Positions 12,501-27,500 of a stretch of DNA of 64,000 nt are shown here, piece by piece (positions within the stretch are counted from its first letter, which is position 1; each line of letters opens with the position of its first letter). A program made the position numbers and the translations under genes. The notes beneath the pieces were generated by a model. The model saw only the letters and a program-made list of their open reading frames with translations. It did no database searches and was not told the origin of the DNA. The DNA is from Epiperipatus broadwayi (Eukaryota; Onychophora; Udeonychophora; Euonychophora; Peripatidae): assembly GCA_028023455.1 (NCBI GenBank), contig JAQFVV010000056.1, positions 2,046,001 to 2,110,000 of the forward strand, written 5' to 3'.

Positions 12501-15500
12501 TCTGAACTTCAGGATTTTGTTCTGATGAAGCAATATCATTTTTTGAATTAGTAATTTTGAATTTATTTATAAAAGACAAGAATTTTATTTCCATAGAGTC
12601 TGCATTGTCAAAACTCTGAAAAAAAAAGTGATCTGTGAATAAATATTTACACATTTATATATTTATACATCAACATATGCACAAATATAAATAAACACTA
12701 CCATAACTACAAGTACACATATACACACTCTTATATATATTACACAGAAATGACTTCTGATTTCAAACACGATCAATTATGCAAGAATTTGATTTAGTCA
12801 AAGAACATTAGACATTACATGATCACTATCTCATACTAGCACATAATTGTTATTAAACAAGGCAAAACTCTCTCCATATAGTAGTGCCACCCTGTGCCAA
12901 TCACAGTAATCAATGGGTGCCAGAAGGCTTGTGCATAAAATCCCTATCTAATGCCTACTTATCCAATATCTCCAGACTAGTTTCTGGCTTGTGGCCATCA
13001 TCAGTGAGGAGCCTTGGATCTGAGAGCACTGCATCTAGATCTTAGGATCTAATGCAACCCTCCAGCAACCACCTTTTATCTCCATTTAACTACAAAACTA
13101 TGAGAATGAAATTGAAAACACAATAATATTTTCAATCTAAGCTCAATAGCTTATATAGTCATATGGGTCTGAACTCAATTCAGTACCCATACATTTTGGT
13201 GGCTTTGGCCAGAAACTAGTCTGGGGATATTGAATGAGTAGGCATTAGATAGGGATTTTATGCACAAGCCCTCTGGCATCCATTGATTACTCTGATTGGC
13301 ACAGGGTGGCATTACTGTATGGAGAGAGTTTTAATAACAATTATGTGCTAGTATGAGATAGTGATCATGTTTAGTCAAAAAACATTAGCCAATAATGCTA
13401 ACAGACTTGCACGAATAGTTACTAGATACATGGACTTTATTCAGACTTAAGAAACAGTTGTATGACATCAGATTAATGCTAAAAACATAACAAAAAACCA
13501 TGTGTCAAGGCCAAAAGATGCAAGAAATTTTCCTGATAAGTAATGAAAGTTGCAAAACATTTTAATTTTGTTTTTCTTTATGGTCAGTGTGCAAACATTC
13601 TTATGACTAATTCTGATTATGCTAAACAAACATTTACTGTGAAATTCTTGAGTTTGCTTGAAAAATCCTTGCTGACCTAAAAAATGCTCAAGTTACACCC
13701 AGATCTGAACTTCAAATCATGGTATGGCTATAAGGTCCTTCACTTTCTAAATGATAAAAATGGGAGGTGGGTGGGTCATAGTATGACCATTTTTTTTCTC
13801 TTTTGCAACTATTGTTATCATCAGACATATGCAAATTGCATAACTAAACATGGCAGAGGGAATTTACCACTATTTGGCAATATCTTAATATAAATTTTTC
13901 TACCATCCAAATACTAAAAGATGCAGTACAAGTTCTTTACTTCATTAAGATGGTACTATTTAAAGAGAAAAAATTCTCAAAACAGAAAAAAAGCAATTAA
14001 TTTGTTTACATTTTTTTACATAAAATATTAATAATTAATTAATGGTAAAAAAAAAAAAAACATTAAACCTTTTGATATAATTTTAAAACTGAATTGCTAG
14101 AACGCATGAAGTTAAGAATATAGTAATCAATGGCAAACGGTCACAGGCAAAGATCCAGTAGTAATACTTGTTTATGGTTCTATTGATTAATTAACAAGTA
14201 GAAATCTTAACATTTATATTGATTTTAAATAATACATACATTTTGACCATACTTATGTATGGATCAGATAAGTGAATTTTTAAAATAAGATCAATATAAA
14301 AATTTTAGATTGCATAATGAAATATTGAGAGATTTATGATGACAGTAACAAAAAATCAAAGGCAAAATATAAAAGGTAAGAGAAAAATCTATTGTCACTG
14401 ACATCATTGAAAGAATTAAGATTAAGATGAAGCTGAGCTGAACTTGCTGCTACAAATATCAAAAATTGAAATGTTAAAGTAAATCTCAAAAGATTGTAAA
14501 AGATCCAGAAAAAGACCACATGACAAATAGATGAGTGAGATAAGAAAGTTTGTCAAAGTGATATAGAAATGAAAAGTTCTGGATTACAGGGAATGGATTA
14601 AATTTAGAGATGCAGTGGATTGATAATGGTTGAAAATGATAACATATATTTAAAATAGTTTGCAATTAAATTTGTTACACTATTTATATTAATTGTATCA
14701 ATATTGTTGAAATGAAATAAAAACATGGATTACATTGATTTTACAAATAAGTTTTATATTCCTTTAAGCTTTTAATCCAGGTTTTATAGCAGCAATTTAA
14801 ATCACATTACTCTTATTAACATGTGCGTTATATATTTTAAACACACTATGAATGACAAAAATTATATCATTCATTCCAGTATATGTCTTATACGTATTTT
14901 CTCATACTATGATTGATAAAGATTATATTTGTAAATGAAAACATACTTTAATAAGTTATTTTCCAAATATTACGTACATAAAATAATCAGTAACTTAAAT
15001 TTATTATACATACTAATCTTAGTTTAACTTTCCTTGAATTTTTTTTTTATAAACAGTATATTAGTTGCAACATCTCAGTTGAAAAAATACATTATTTGCC
15101 TTAATTAGCATTATTAATTTTCATTTCATTATTTCAATTAGTAATTTTTTTTTTTACTTCTATAATTGTAATTATTATTATTCAATGGATATGCTTGTAG
15201 TGTCTGTACACTGATATTTTTTAAATATGCCATAAATTATTTATTTGTTAAAGCAATACTTCTACTAAATAATTATAATCCATTTATAATGAAGTTTTAT
15301 TATATGTTGAAAATATTGTCCCTAATGCTAAAGCATTTATTACTGATATATTTGTACCATACACACATATTTATGCAATAAATAAACATACACACATAGA
15401 TAATTAAAAAACAAAACCCACTTACATTAATCAACTCCTTACAATTAAATTCATTGATTCTTTTCTATCAATAAAAAGAAAAATAATATAGACAAAAACA

Positions 15501-18500
15501 TTAAAAAAAAATTAAGTATTATATATATATATATTATTTATTAAAACACAATGAACTTACAAAAATTAAAAAATCAATTACAATATGATGCAAATTGATT
15601 TCTCTTTGCTAAAGATACATTCTTATTTCAACAAATCAAACTCAGTATGACAGCCATTGCAATATTTGCCATACTTCCTTTATTTGTCCAACAATAATCT
15701 TTTCATAACCTTACTTGTATCTTTTTTACATTCAATCCTCCTTCAAATAAACAACTTTTATAATACATTTCCCCAAAATCCTTCTTTCATTAACCTAATG
15801 TCAACAATTTCTTGCTTTCCACAAAAAAAAATCTCTACACATTCCTTTCTCGTCTCACATTTATTGCTTAATTTTTTTCTTTTATCTCCTACATCACACC
15901 ATTTAACCATTGTTTCCTTCTTTTCTAAAAATCTTACCTAAATTTAAATAACAAATCCTAATATCATAAATAGCTTCAGCTGTAATAAGTTATTTATTTT
16001 AAAAAAACTATAATACATTTTTTTATATCAGATAATAGCAATTCTATCTTCACTGTATAAATATTATATAAGTTAATAACATTAGATGACAACTCAAACA
16101 AACAGAACAAATTTAAGTCATAAAACTAATTTCTGACGATCTATTCCACAAATTAGCATGGATCCAAAATCTTGTACTGCTAAAATATTTAGATTATTAT
16201 TCTAACAGCATAAAAAAGGTAAAGCTAAACAGTGGAAGGAACCACTCAGCAACAAAACCTTTTTCTATGAAAAAGACCAATTGATCAAAAACTGATTTTA
16301 AGATCTCATCTTATTAATTGGTTACATGAACATCTAGAATAAAATGAGACTTGCTAATAATAAAAATTAGAAATGATAATGATTAATAAAGTAGAATCCC
16401 ATATCTGCATCTTACGGTTTGGATCCTTACCACTGATATCAAAATAAATTGACATTAATGTATCCTATGCAACATATGCTTTAAACATAAAATAATATAA
16501 AACAGTATGTGCATAAAAGCATATACTTATGACACAAATGAATTTTAAAATTACATATATTAAGACATCAGTAAAAATAATTTAAAAAAAAAAAACAATA
16601 ATGCAATTGTAATAATTTGGGGGAGAGAGAACAAATTTGCATATGTATATATATATCCTGAACTCTATTCAAATTTATATGTCCACATATATGAACATAT
16701 TCCTAAAACTGTTTTCTCTCAAAAAACAAAACAAAACAAAATATTATTTTCTTTATCTTCATTCTTCTTGTGATGAAAAGTGATAATGATGAAAGCCAAA
16801 CAATTAGGATATTTTCCAGTACAACAGCAGACATCTTCTTGTAATATTTTGTGATTACAACAATAGTATGTGTACTATGAATTATAAAGTTAAAATTCTT
16901 AATGACTATAATAATTCTGTCAAATTTTAAAAAAGCCTTGAAGTGCTTCTTTTTAAAGTTCATATTTATTTTTGAATCTATACAACTATCCCTTACTAGT
17001 AATAAATAGCATGATATCATTCATTTCAGTGGAACCTTTTGAAAATTTTTATGATATAATGCATTATTCTCTACCAGAATATTCTTTTTATTCATTTCCT
17101 CCACCTATAAATTTAATGCTTTTTCAGTCTTCATTATCCTGCAGATATGACTTTAGAAGTTTAAAGAGTGTCTTAAGTTTTTCTGATGAAGACCTTCTTG
17201 TTGTTTATTTTATATTTATAATCGTTGAAATTAAATCACAGTCTACATGTTTCATGTTATGCTCAATAGACAAATTCTTGCAGCAATTATCAATTTCAGT
17301 ATACAATTGTTATTTTATTTTTTTTTAAACTAAATCAATTACTTTCATTTTCTCACACAAATAAAGTACTTCATATCTTCTTAAAGGCTTGAATGAACTG
17401 CTATCTATTATTTGTTTTTAAAACTATGTAAATGACTTTCAAAATTTTTAAAAGATAGCAGATTAGTGGACTTGAATACCATGTTCGGTATGGAAAACAA
17501 TATATTAGCATTGAACCAAAAGACTATTTTACTGTTCAGCAATTTTAGTGATGTACTCCAATCAATGGATGAGTTACTGCTAAAGGCCTTCAAAAACTGA
17601 AGTCTGCTTACACTCATTTTCATTTCGCTGTTTAATTAATACTGGAGAAGTTCACTATTATCATTTACTGAATGTCCTTTTCAGTAGTGACCTGTTCAAT
17701 ATCTGGTGAATGTTTTAATTGATATTAATAACGATGTTTTCCTAAAACCAGCATACACATTTAATTTTTTAATTTCATTTTGCATCAATATTATTTTATT
17801 CTAAGATAGGCATTCAGCCAACATAAAAATTATATACTAATAATATTTTTATTCTTCCATATTTTTTTTTTTTAAAAGCATCAATGAAAAAGGTATTGAA
17901 TAAAGTAGTTTTATTTAGATAAAAATTTTAAAGATAAAAAAAATTTAAATTAAACGTAATATTGTTTTGCTATTATTATCATTAACTTTCTTTTAAATAG
18001 AAAAATTACATTAAAAAAAATAAATAAATGGAATTTTATATATGCAGATAAATAATGCTTTAATATACAAACATATATATATATGTTTTTGTTTATAAAA
18101 AAGAGATCATGCAGCATACAAAAAATATAAAAGTTCATATATACAATATTTAAATTCATGTATATTGTCTATACTAAATTTAATGAAATTAAAAGGGACT
18201 TCAACTCAGACTTTCAAACTCTCCACAGATATTTAGTCTATCTTATACAATTGATACACATGACCACATACACGTGAAAAAATTAATGATTTCCAATATA
18301 TGTATTTCATGCTGAACCAGCACTCATCAGTTGGTTCAGCTCACCATTTCCCACACATATATACAATCAGTGCTCAGTTTATATAAGACAGCAAGTCTTC
18401 AAACTTTAAGGGACAAGCTTCAATCTTATCCACAATCCAACTCTTCAGTCATCCATATCATTGAAAATATGAAGATGAAATGCTCAAACCCCTTGATGAT

Positions 18501-21500
18501 ACCAATATTATTGTCATACCCATGTTGATCTTAAGAAGAGTTGGAGAGTGGAGAAGACTGAAACTTGACCATTAAAGATTGAAGATTTGCTATCTTAATA
18601 TAAACTGAGCTGTGATTGTATATATATATGTGGGAAATGATGATCTGGATCAACTGATGAGTGCTGGTTCAGCACAAAATATGGATGTTGGAGATCGTTT
18701 ATATATTTCCCAAGTATGTGGTCATGTGCATTAGTTGTATAAGATGGATTAAATAGCTGTGGGTAGTTTGAAAGTCTGAATTCAAATTCCTTATACAGTA
18801 TATATAAGTTCATATATATATATATATATAAACATAGGTATCAAGATATATACACACACACATATATAAAGTTAACTTACATCAATATATGTGAATTTCA
18901 AAATACCATGCACTGCCTTGCTACTTCGTTTTTTAAAATAAACTGGACAAATATCTGAAAATAGCATGAATAGCAATATTTTTATTAATGAGAGCATTAA
19001 AATGAATCATTAGGATATAGTAAGAGTAAATACATAAATAACAAAACAGGAATAAAAATAAGGACCGGTGCAATAATCTTGAAGATTAAATGTAACAATA
19101 GGAAAAAAATTATCTGTACTAACAATATAAAAGTTTGAATAACAATGATAAACGATATTGACAATAAGCAAATTTTTTAATATTTCAAATCTATCACCAG
19201 GCTAGACTTTATTATTTTATGTCCAATTAGTAAAAAAATCCCTTACATTTTTAATAAAGCTGTATTTTTCCCATTTTGTTATCAAGGATAAATATTAACT
19301 GATAACTGGTGCTCTGAATAAATTCTTTTGGATCTCTTATCTGCTCGTTTTTCTAAAACCATCAACATTTGTGGAGTCGATCCACTTAATATAAACTTTT
19401 AAATGTAATTTATTCATTTCTATCATTTAAGAAAAGGCCTCCAAATCTGGAAAACTTTGAAATGTCAAAGACAAGGCAACTTGAAAAATAAAAGAATGAT
19501 TTAGTGCAATAAAAGAATGTCAGGCTCTGGAGCAAAAAGTGCTTGGATCAGTTCCAATTCTGGTACTTCAAGCACTTCAACTTCTTATGAACTTTCAAGC
19601 AACACATCATATGATCACTATTCTTTAATCACTGAAAAAATTTCCTTTATGAATACTCTGTAAAAGTCTAAAAATATGATCGCAAGATCATAAATCTAAA
19701 AAGCATGCTTTCAGTCTGATAGATGTGATGCTATTGAATTTACTATCATAAAAGCAAATCTTTAAAACATGCACTTTCTCTAAAGAAATGCTAATTTTGA
19801 TTAATAAAGTCACAACTTCCCAAAAATAAGTTTCTACAAAAGAAGGTAAAGACAATATCAGATAGGTAATAAAAAATATATCATGTGATAAAAAAAGAAA
19901 GTAAATCAAAGTCTGTCCAAAACTGAAGAAAGTTTTAGTCCTTATTTGACCAGATGCAAATCCAAAGTTGTAGATATGGCAAGATGAATGCACTACTATT
20001 GGATATGACACATAAGGACATAATTGTGATTGTAATCATCACAAAATTCAAATTAAATTTTTTATATCTTGTCTATTTATTTCTTCCTTTCATTTTCTTT
20101 TACAATAGAATAATTAATGATGATGATAAACTTTAAATAGGTTTTACATGGAGTTTTACACTTAAATCTAATATTATAATTCTCAGATAGAAAATAAAAA
20201 TATATTACACTGGATGTATTTTATTTTTAAATTTAGTGCTGTTAAGACCCAATGACCAGTTTGTATGCATTTTAATATCATTTATCTCTTATTTTTGATT
20301 TAGAGATAAAAAAAAATGTATTAATTGACTGTCATCTGAAAGTTACTTATAGAAAAATAAATTTCATCAAATAAATTCTAGCTATTTCTTGCAAATTTTT
20401 TATTGGTCTAATACGAGTCTCAAATTTTAAATTTCATCATTTAAAACAAATGACTAATTCTTTAAAGATTTTTTAGAAAATAATGATAAGTGAATAATTT
20501 CATTTCATTTTAGCTCCATCATGTTTCTAAATAATGTCTTTAAAAAGATAAAATGTCATAATGGAAATATGAATAAAATATAATGGATAAAAAAAAAAAA
20601 ACCTGTGACTTTTCTAAGAAAATATGTTTAATGTGTGTGTGTGTGTCATTATTATTTGAATACTGAAAAAAAAAAATCCTAACACTTTTTAATGGCATAT
20701 AATTTCAAATTATTTTTAAAACGAAGAAACTCTGTCTTTTTGTAAAATCTAAGCACTTTTTCTAATGAAAGTTTTGACTGTGAAATTTCTTAAGACTTAT
20801 ATATATTGGTACTCAGTTTCAGAAATTTCTTTTAATGATTCAAAGTAGGTATTAAATATTTATTTATATGATTCAAAAGTAGATGAAAAGTATAAGCAAT
20901 TACTAAAAACATGTTTAGAGTTCTTTATAACATCATTAAGGAAACCATTAAGCTTTGCTTCTACCATTTTGTCCAATATGTATTCATAATTTCTAGGTAC
21001 ACAGCAAATCCAATAAAGAATAGTCTAGATTCTCCACACACTATGCCATAATAAATTGAGATTATCAATCAATTTCAAAAGGTTTCTTTCCTAGCTTCAA
21101 AAGCAGGTGTTGAAAGAGTGAGGAAACGAATCCAAAAAACAACATCTTTCACATGCAGATCTTTCAATAACAACATGAAAATAAGATTTCTTCAATAGCA
21201 GAATTTTTAGTACATCTATAAAGCTTGATAAATCTCTGCCATTATGAAATATTTAGCCATAAATAACAACTGCTTCATGAAGTTTAGAGGAAGTCTTTTT
21301 ATAGTTTTTTAAAACTAGATCCTTTCCCTTCTTGACACTCTTGGCATAAATAAAAATATCAATTTCAGAGAATAAACTTAATTCAAAGCCAATTTCAACT
21401 AAGATTTCATTCTTTTCAAAGGTTCTATATTTGGATTATAAGTTTCAGTACATCTTCACAGGAAACATTAACACTCTTTTGATTCCTTAAACAATCTATA

Positions 21501-24500
21501 AATATATATTTCTTAAATATAATTTCATAAATAAAATCATTCTCAAGATTCTGAATCAGAAAAATCTTCAAAAATGCCAGACTAATGTGGCATTCTATAT
21601 TTGCTGGACAGCATATTATTTTGGCAAAAAATATTTGGAAAGAATTTAAAATGGGAGGTTCTCCAATGCCAAATATGCCACATACATCATAATTTTATGA
21701 TTTGATATACAATACCCACATGTACATTGTGTTCAACATTTTTTACCTAAAATATATAGTTTTGGACATAATTCAGAAAAAAAAAATCCATTTTTATTCT
21801 CAGGGTACTGTTTTTTGAATGTTTGATACAGTTCTTGTAAGTTACTTAGAACTAATTCATCTGAACACATACACAGGCATTACCTTCTCTGATTAAAATA
21901 ATATCCTTCTTAGTAGACATCATTGTCATTCTTACTGATATTATTAATATAAATTTTTTTCAATAGAACTGCAATCTTTTCATCAATTTTTTTCATATTT
22001 TATGAGCTGGTGATGATAAAAAATCGTTTCTGAGCCCTTACTTTTTAATTTAATATTATCATCATCATTGTCAATCCACTAGAAAATAAAGGTCTCTCCA
22101 AGTTCAATCCATCTTCTCTGATCTTTAGCTTCTCTTCTCCACATCACCCAAGTACATTTCCTTATTTCATTCATCCATATCATGTAATCTCTTCCTAGAT
22201 CATTTGCAATCTCATGAAATTCAGTTTAAGATTTCAACTGTCCATTTATTATCATCTCTTCTAGCAATATGTCCAGCCCATCTGTCTTAATTCTTTCAAT
22301 GATGTCAGTAGCAGCTGTTTGTTTTCTCACCCATGTATTTAGTTTTCGATCTATTCTTGTTACTTCTAACATGCATCTCTCCATATTTCATTGAATAGTC
22401 TAAATTCTTTGTATTGCTCTTCTGTTAGGTGTCCAAGCCTCAGATTCATAAATAAGAACTGCTAAAACACATTTATTAAAAACCTTCCCTTTCAAACATA
22501 TATGCATATATCCTTTTAATATTAAGTTATTTCTAACAAAAGCACGCCAACAAAATTTAATTCTATGATTAATTTCCTCCATTATGTTTTCATCTGTAAT
22601 AATAATCTGATCAAGATATTTGTAGTTGTTAACTTCTTCTAATTCATCATTACCAATCTTTATTTTCATTTTTTGAAAAAATCCATTGAACGTTATTTTA
22701 GTCTTTTTAACTTTTATATTTAATCCTACTTACTTACTTTCATCTGGTAACTCTTGTCAAATTTCCTGAAGCTCTAAATTATTATTTGCAAAAACAACTA
22801 CAATTGCAAAATCTAAATGACATAAATAATCTCCATTTACTTTTATTCCCATACCTTCCAATTTTAATCCCCAAAATACTTCTTGCAAAACTGCTGTAAA
22901 GTTTTGGAGATATGGAGTCACCCTGTCTTCCACCCTCTTAGTATTATTCTGTAACCTAATTGTTGCTATTATATTTATATAAATATTCTGCAGAATATCA
23001 CAATATCCTGGATCTATATCTTGATGATCCAATGCTTTAATCACTTAAGAAATGCTTATAGAATCAAATGTCTTTTCATAATTTATAAATCCAAAACATT
23101 ATGGCAACTCATATTCATTGGTCTTTTCTATAACTTCTCTCAATACTTGGATATGATCCACTGTATTAAAACGACTTTTAAATCCAGTTTGTTCTTTTGA
23201 TTGATTAAAGTCCAAAGTTTGACATAGGCAAATTGTAATTATATGGGTAAAAATTTTGTAACAAACTGATAAAAGACTGATAGGTCTATAATTTCTAATA
23301 TCTTCTTTATTAACTTTTTAAAATACTAATACTGTATTCTTCCAATCCATCTGGTATACCTGTATCATTTAGACATTTGGTATATACCTGCTAATATTTT
23401 TTCTATTTCTTCATCTGCTTTTTTTAAAATATGGAATATAATTCAATCATTACTTGGAGCTTTTCTCTTGTTCACAGATTTAATTGCATTTTTTTACTTT
23501 TTAATTTAAAATCCTGGCTACTTGCTATATAACTCTAGATAGAATTCTTCTAAACATTTCATGATATCATCTTTCTTTTTAATAATAGTCCCATCTTTTT
23601 TTCTTATTGCAGAAATAAGTTTCCTACCAATACTAAAATATTCTTTTATACTCTTGAGATTTTTATTCATTTCTATAGCTTTGCTTACTGATTCACAATT
23701 ATATTTTCTTATATTATAATCTATTCTTTTTAGTACTATTTTACAAAATGCTAGATAATGAATCCTTCTTAATGTATTATTTTTGCATATTTTCATATTC
23801 TTTCTTTTCTTCATAAATTGTCATCTCAGTAGAAATTTTACTGGTCAATTGTGGCTTTCTTGAACCAGCTATTTTTGTTGCAGGTTTTAAAAGTGTATCA
23901 GTTATCTTCCTATTGATTTCATTCAAATATGAATCATGTTCAAAATCTGTTAATATTTAAAAACGGTTTGCCAAGTTTTAATTTAAATTCATTCAGTACA
24001 TGCGCATTGGTTGCTTAATTTTAGCTACAGAGACCTTTACAAATCATAATGCAAGATTCGACTTAATAAAGATAAGAGGAACCCCCTTATCTCTCAACCT
24101 ACTTTCTTAATTATATAGGCAAATCTAAAGCATTTTGATTTGGGAGCATGAAGCTATTAAATTTTTCACTGATTAAGTCCACTATTTCTGTTAAACATTA
24201 ACATTCGCAAAATCTTTCGATTTACAACAAGTCAATATTCAGATATTAAATTTAGAAATATTTTGAATTAATTTAAAGTTGTAAATATTAATTCTTATTA
24301 AGAGCGATGTCAGCACATAATACTTATATAAGGCTAAAACTCGATATATCGCACTTAATAAAAATTAATATTTACAACTTTAAATCGATTCAAAATATTT
24401 CTAAATTTAATATCAGAATACTGACTCGTTGTACATCGAAAGATTTCGTGAATGTTAATGTTTAACAGAAATAATGGACTTAATCAGTGAAAAATTTATT

Positions 24501-27500
24501 AGCTTCATGCTCCCAAATCAAAATGCTTTAGATTTGCCTATATAATTAAGAAAATAGGTTGAGAGATAAGAGGGTTCCTCTTATCTTTATAAAGTCGAAT
24601 CTTGCGTTATGATTTGTAGAGGTCTGTCTCTCTTGCTAAAATTAAGCACTCAAGGCGCATGTACTGAGGCTTTAGCCTTATATAAGTATTACGTGCTGAC
24701 ATCGCGCTTAATAAGAATTAATATTTAAATTCATTGGAATATTTCTGGAGATTAGGAATATCAACTGTAAATACTATTTTTCTTAATAATTTTTGTCTCT
24801 ATAGTTTTGCATTAACATGTATCTTACATTTCATTATTGATAGTCATTTCCTAAGTTGAATTTATTAAGAATATTGCAATTTTGAAATACATATTTTCTG
24901 TTAGACAAAATATCTTCATTTGGATGCTTCTATATCCATTTCTGTTTAGCATTTTTCTCACAAAAAAAACAACAAAACAATTCATAATATACAAGTTTTT
25001 TCCTTCTGCAAACACCACAAGTCTATGTTCTCTCTCATTTGTATTACCATAACAAAATTTATCTACTGCACTTTTATCTTTCAATTGTTAAACAATTGAA
25101 AGTGCTGTAGATAACTTTGGTTAATATAACTCTTCCTAAATCTATGAAGCTGATCAATTTTTTTGATAGTATTGACAAAATTGTTATTGCTTGCTGTGGC
25201 ATTTACAGGTGGCTCATCAATAAATCGAAAGTTCTTTCTTTGATGTTTGAACAAAATATTTCATCAAATATCACTTGCAAGCTCAGATTCTTCACAAGCA
25301 TGTATTTTCAATTTTTTTTGACATGTATCATATATTTTCATATCTTTAATTTCAAATCAATCATCAAACGCATGCAATTTGTAACATTTCTTAGACTTCA
25401 AACACTAGTTCTAAGATTGTTTTTAACAAATGGATTAAGAAATTTCAATGAATAAACAGAATAATTTTTGGGTTTTTTTTCCAGATATTTTAAGAAATAA
25501 TTTTTATTATTATGTTATAAAAAAATTAATAGTATAAATGAAACATAATATATAAATTCCATCAAAGCTGCTCTTAATTAGAATTTATCTGTGTACACAA
25601 ATTAACAGGTCACATTTGAGCAAGTTATTAAAATCAAATTATGAAAATAATTAATGCAAATTTCTTCAGGTTCAGACAGGTTTGTTTCTAAATCGAATAA
25701 TATTAATTTGTAAATAGATATGCAAAAGTTTGGGAATTGTTCTGCAATAATATGATAAATTTATGTATGTGTGACTTCTAATTAGATCTTCATAATAACA
25801 TGATTATGTTGTATTCAATTCGCTAAGTATTATACTATCAAAAACACGGTTTGAAAAATGACTTACATAGTAAAAGATATTTTATTTATATAAGAAGAGA
25901 AGTTAGTTTGTAGTTGAAATTAGAAAAAGAATTGTACAATATAAATTGTAATCACCAGAAAAATAGAAGTAGAAAATCATAAAAGCACATTTTTTCAAAG
26001 AAAAACTAAAATACTCCAGAAGAAAAGATAAGAAATAATTAATTATAAAAAAAGATTGCTTAAAGAAATAAAAACAAAAGTATAGTTATTTGTTTAATAA
26101 GAAGTAATTAATTACGAATTTTTGAAATGCTAAAGTCCTGTTTGTTTTAATTAATGAAATAATAATGGTAAGAAAAAATGGGAATTAAAAACATGAAAGA
26201 TTTTGTTTGTGATTAAATTAAAATACACTAATTAAATCTTTTAAGTCAAGATTTAATTAGTGCGAAGATAAGAAAATATTCAGTGATATAAATAGGGAGG
26301 AATTTTTGTTATAAGGAGTTATGCATCTTCATTGTCCTTCGTGGGAAATAGTCTCAGTTGTTGAGCGATTAGCTATACAAGATCGCCGAGAGTGTTAACC
26401 CACAGTCACTGAGGAGTTTCTTATCCCAAGCACCAGTTACCTGAAAGTTAATGAGCTGGCTAGGATTCCATACAAATCACCTTGATTTTATCATTTTTTA
26501 TACATCTGAGAAAGCTCACAAAGAAATTACTACCAGAGAGTAATATTATTTTATTGTGTCGGTTAGACTATTAATTAATATTGTGGACTGAGAAAATTAG
26601 AACTATATCTAGTGAAATACATCTATATATTCACATGTACATAACAATATTAAGATTGAATTCTAAATATTTCAGTTAACGTGGATTGCATAGTAGTATT
26701 ATATATTTTGTCTGTTTATTACAATAAATAAGTAATTCTCATTATCTTGGGTATTTGAATTTATTTAATTTCCAGTTATCATATTTTGCTGTGATCTGTT
26801 ACAATTCTTTTGTTAGCAGATACGTAGCAGAAGATAAAGTGAAACATTACACAACGTAAACAGACATTTATTGAACTATAACTACAATAAAAAAAATACT
26901 ATAAAGAGCAAAACATAATAATAATCCAATAATAATGAAGGGCAAGTCAGTTTCTATAAATTTTTAAAAATATACCAACCCATAATGAAAATTTGGATAA
27001 AAACTTATAAATATTTGGATTCAATATATAACTTTTTTAAAGAAATTGAAGGTGATGTTTCCGAAATATTTTAAAAATTAAAACTTTGAAAATTGATGAA
27101 AACTTTTTTATGGTAAGATTGCTTGTGTTTCAAATTAAAAAGCATTTATAAGAAGTCAAAAATACACTGTTTATAATAAAAAGTTATTGATTTATGAAAA
27201 TTTTGTATATTAAAATGAGGTAAATTTTTATATATTAATACATCGGAACCTTTTATATTTTTGATCATTTTTAAAATTCTGTATAAAAAAAAACTATCAA
27301 CTTCAAAAATTCTAAAAATCTTTATTTTCAATGACCTACATAGATTCTAGATAATAAACCAAAAATCAAGTTAGCCTGAAATATCAAGTTCCAGATCACT
27401 GATTAATTTGCTATGGAGTAGTCACGTCTGTCCTTATTCCCCCAAACACTTATCCTTTCCACTGACTTACTGTATTTAGTCTATCTCTTTCCAAATTTTT

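Noticed and set aside
16703-17623. Overlapping open frames on both strands, possible old transposase
   Set aside because: No catalytic or DNA-binding motif is recognisable and there are no inverted ends.
18331-18528. Plus-strand frame whose peptide resembles the minus-strand frame at 47271-47492
   Set aside because: Both lie in copies of repeat R2; the similarity is due to the shared DNA, not a conserved protein.
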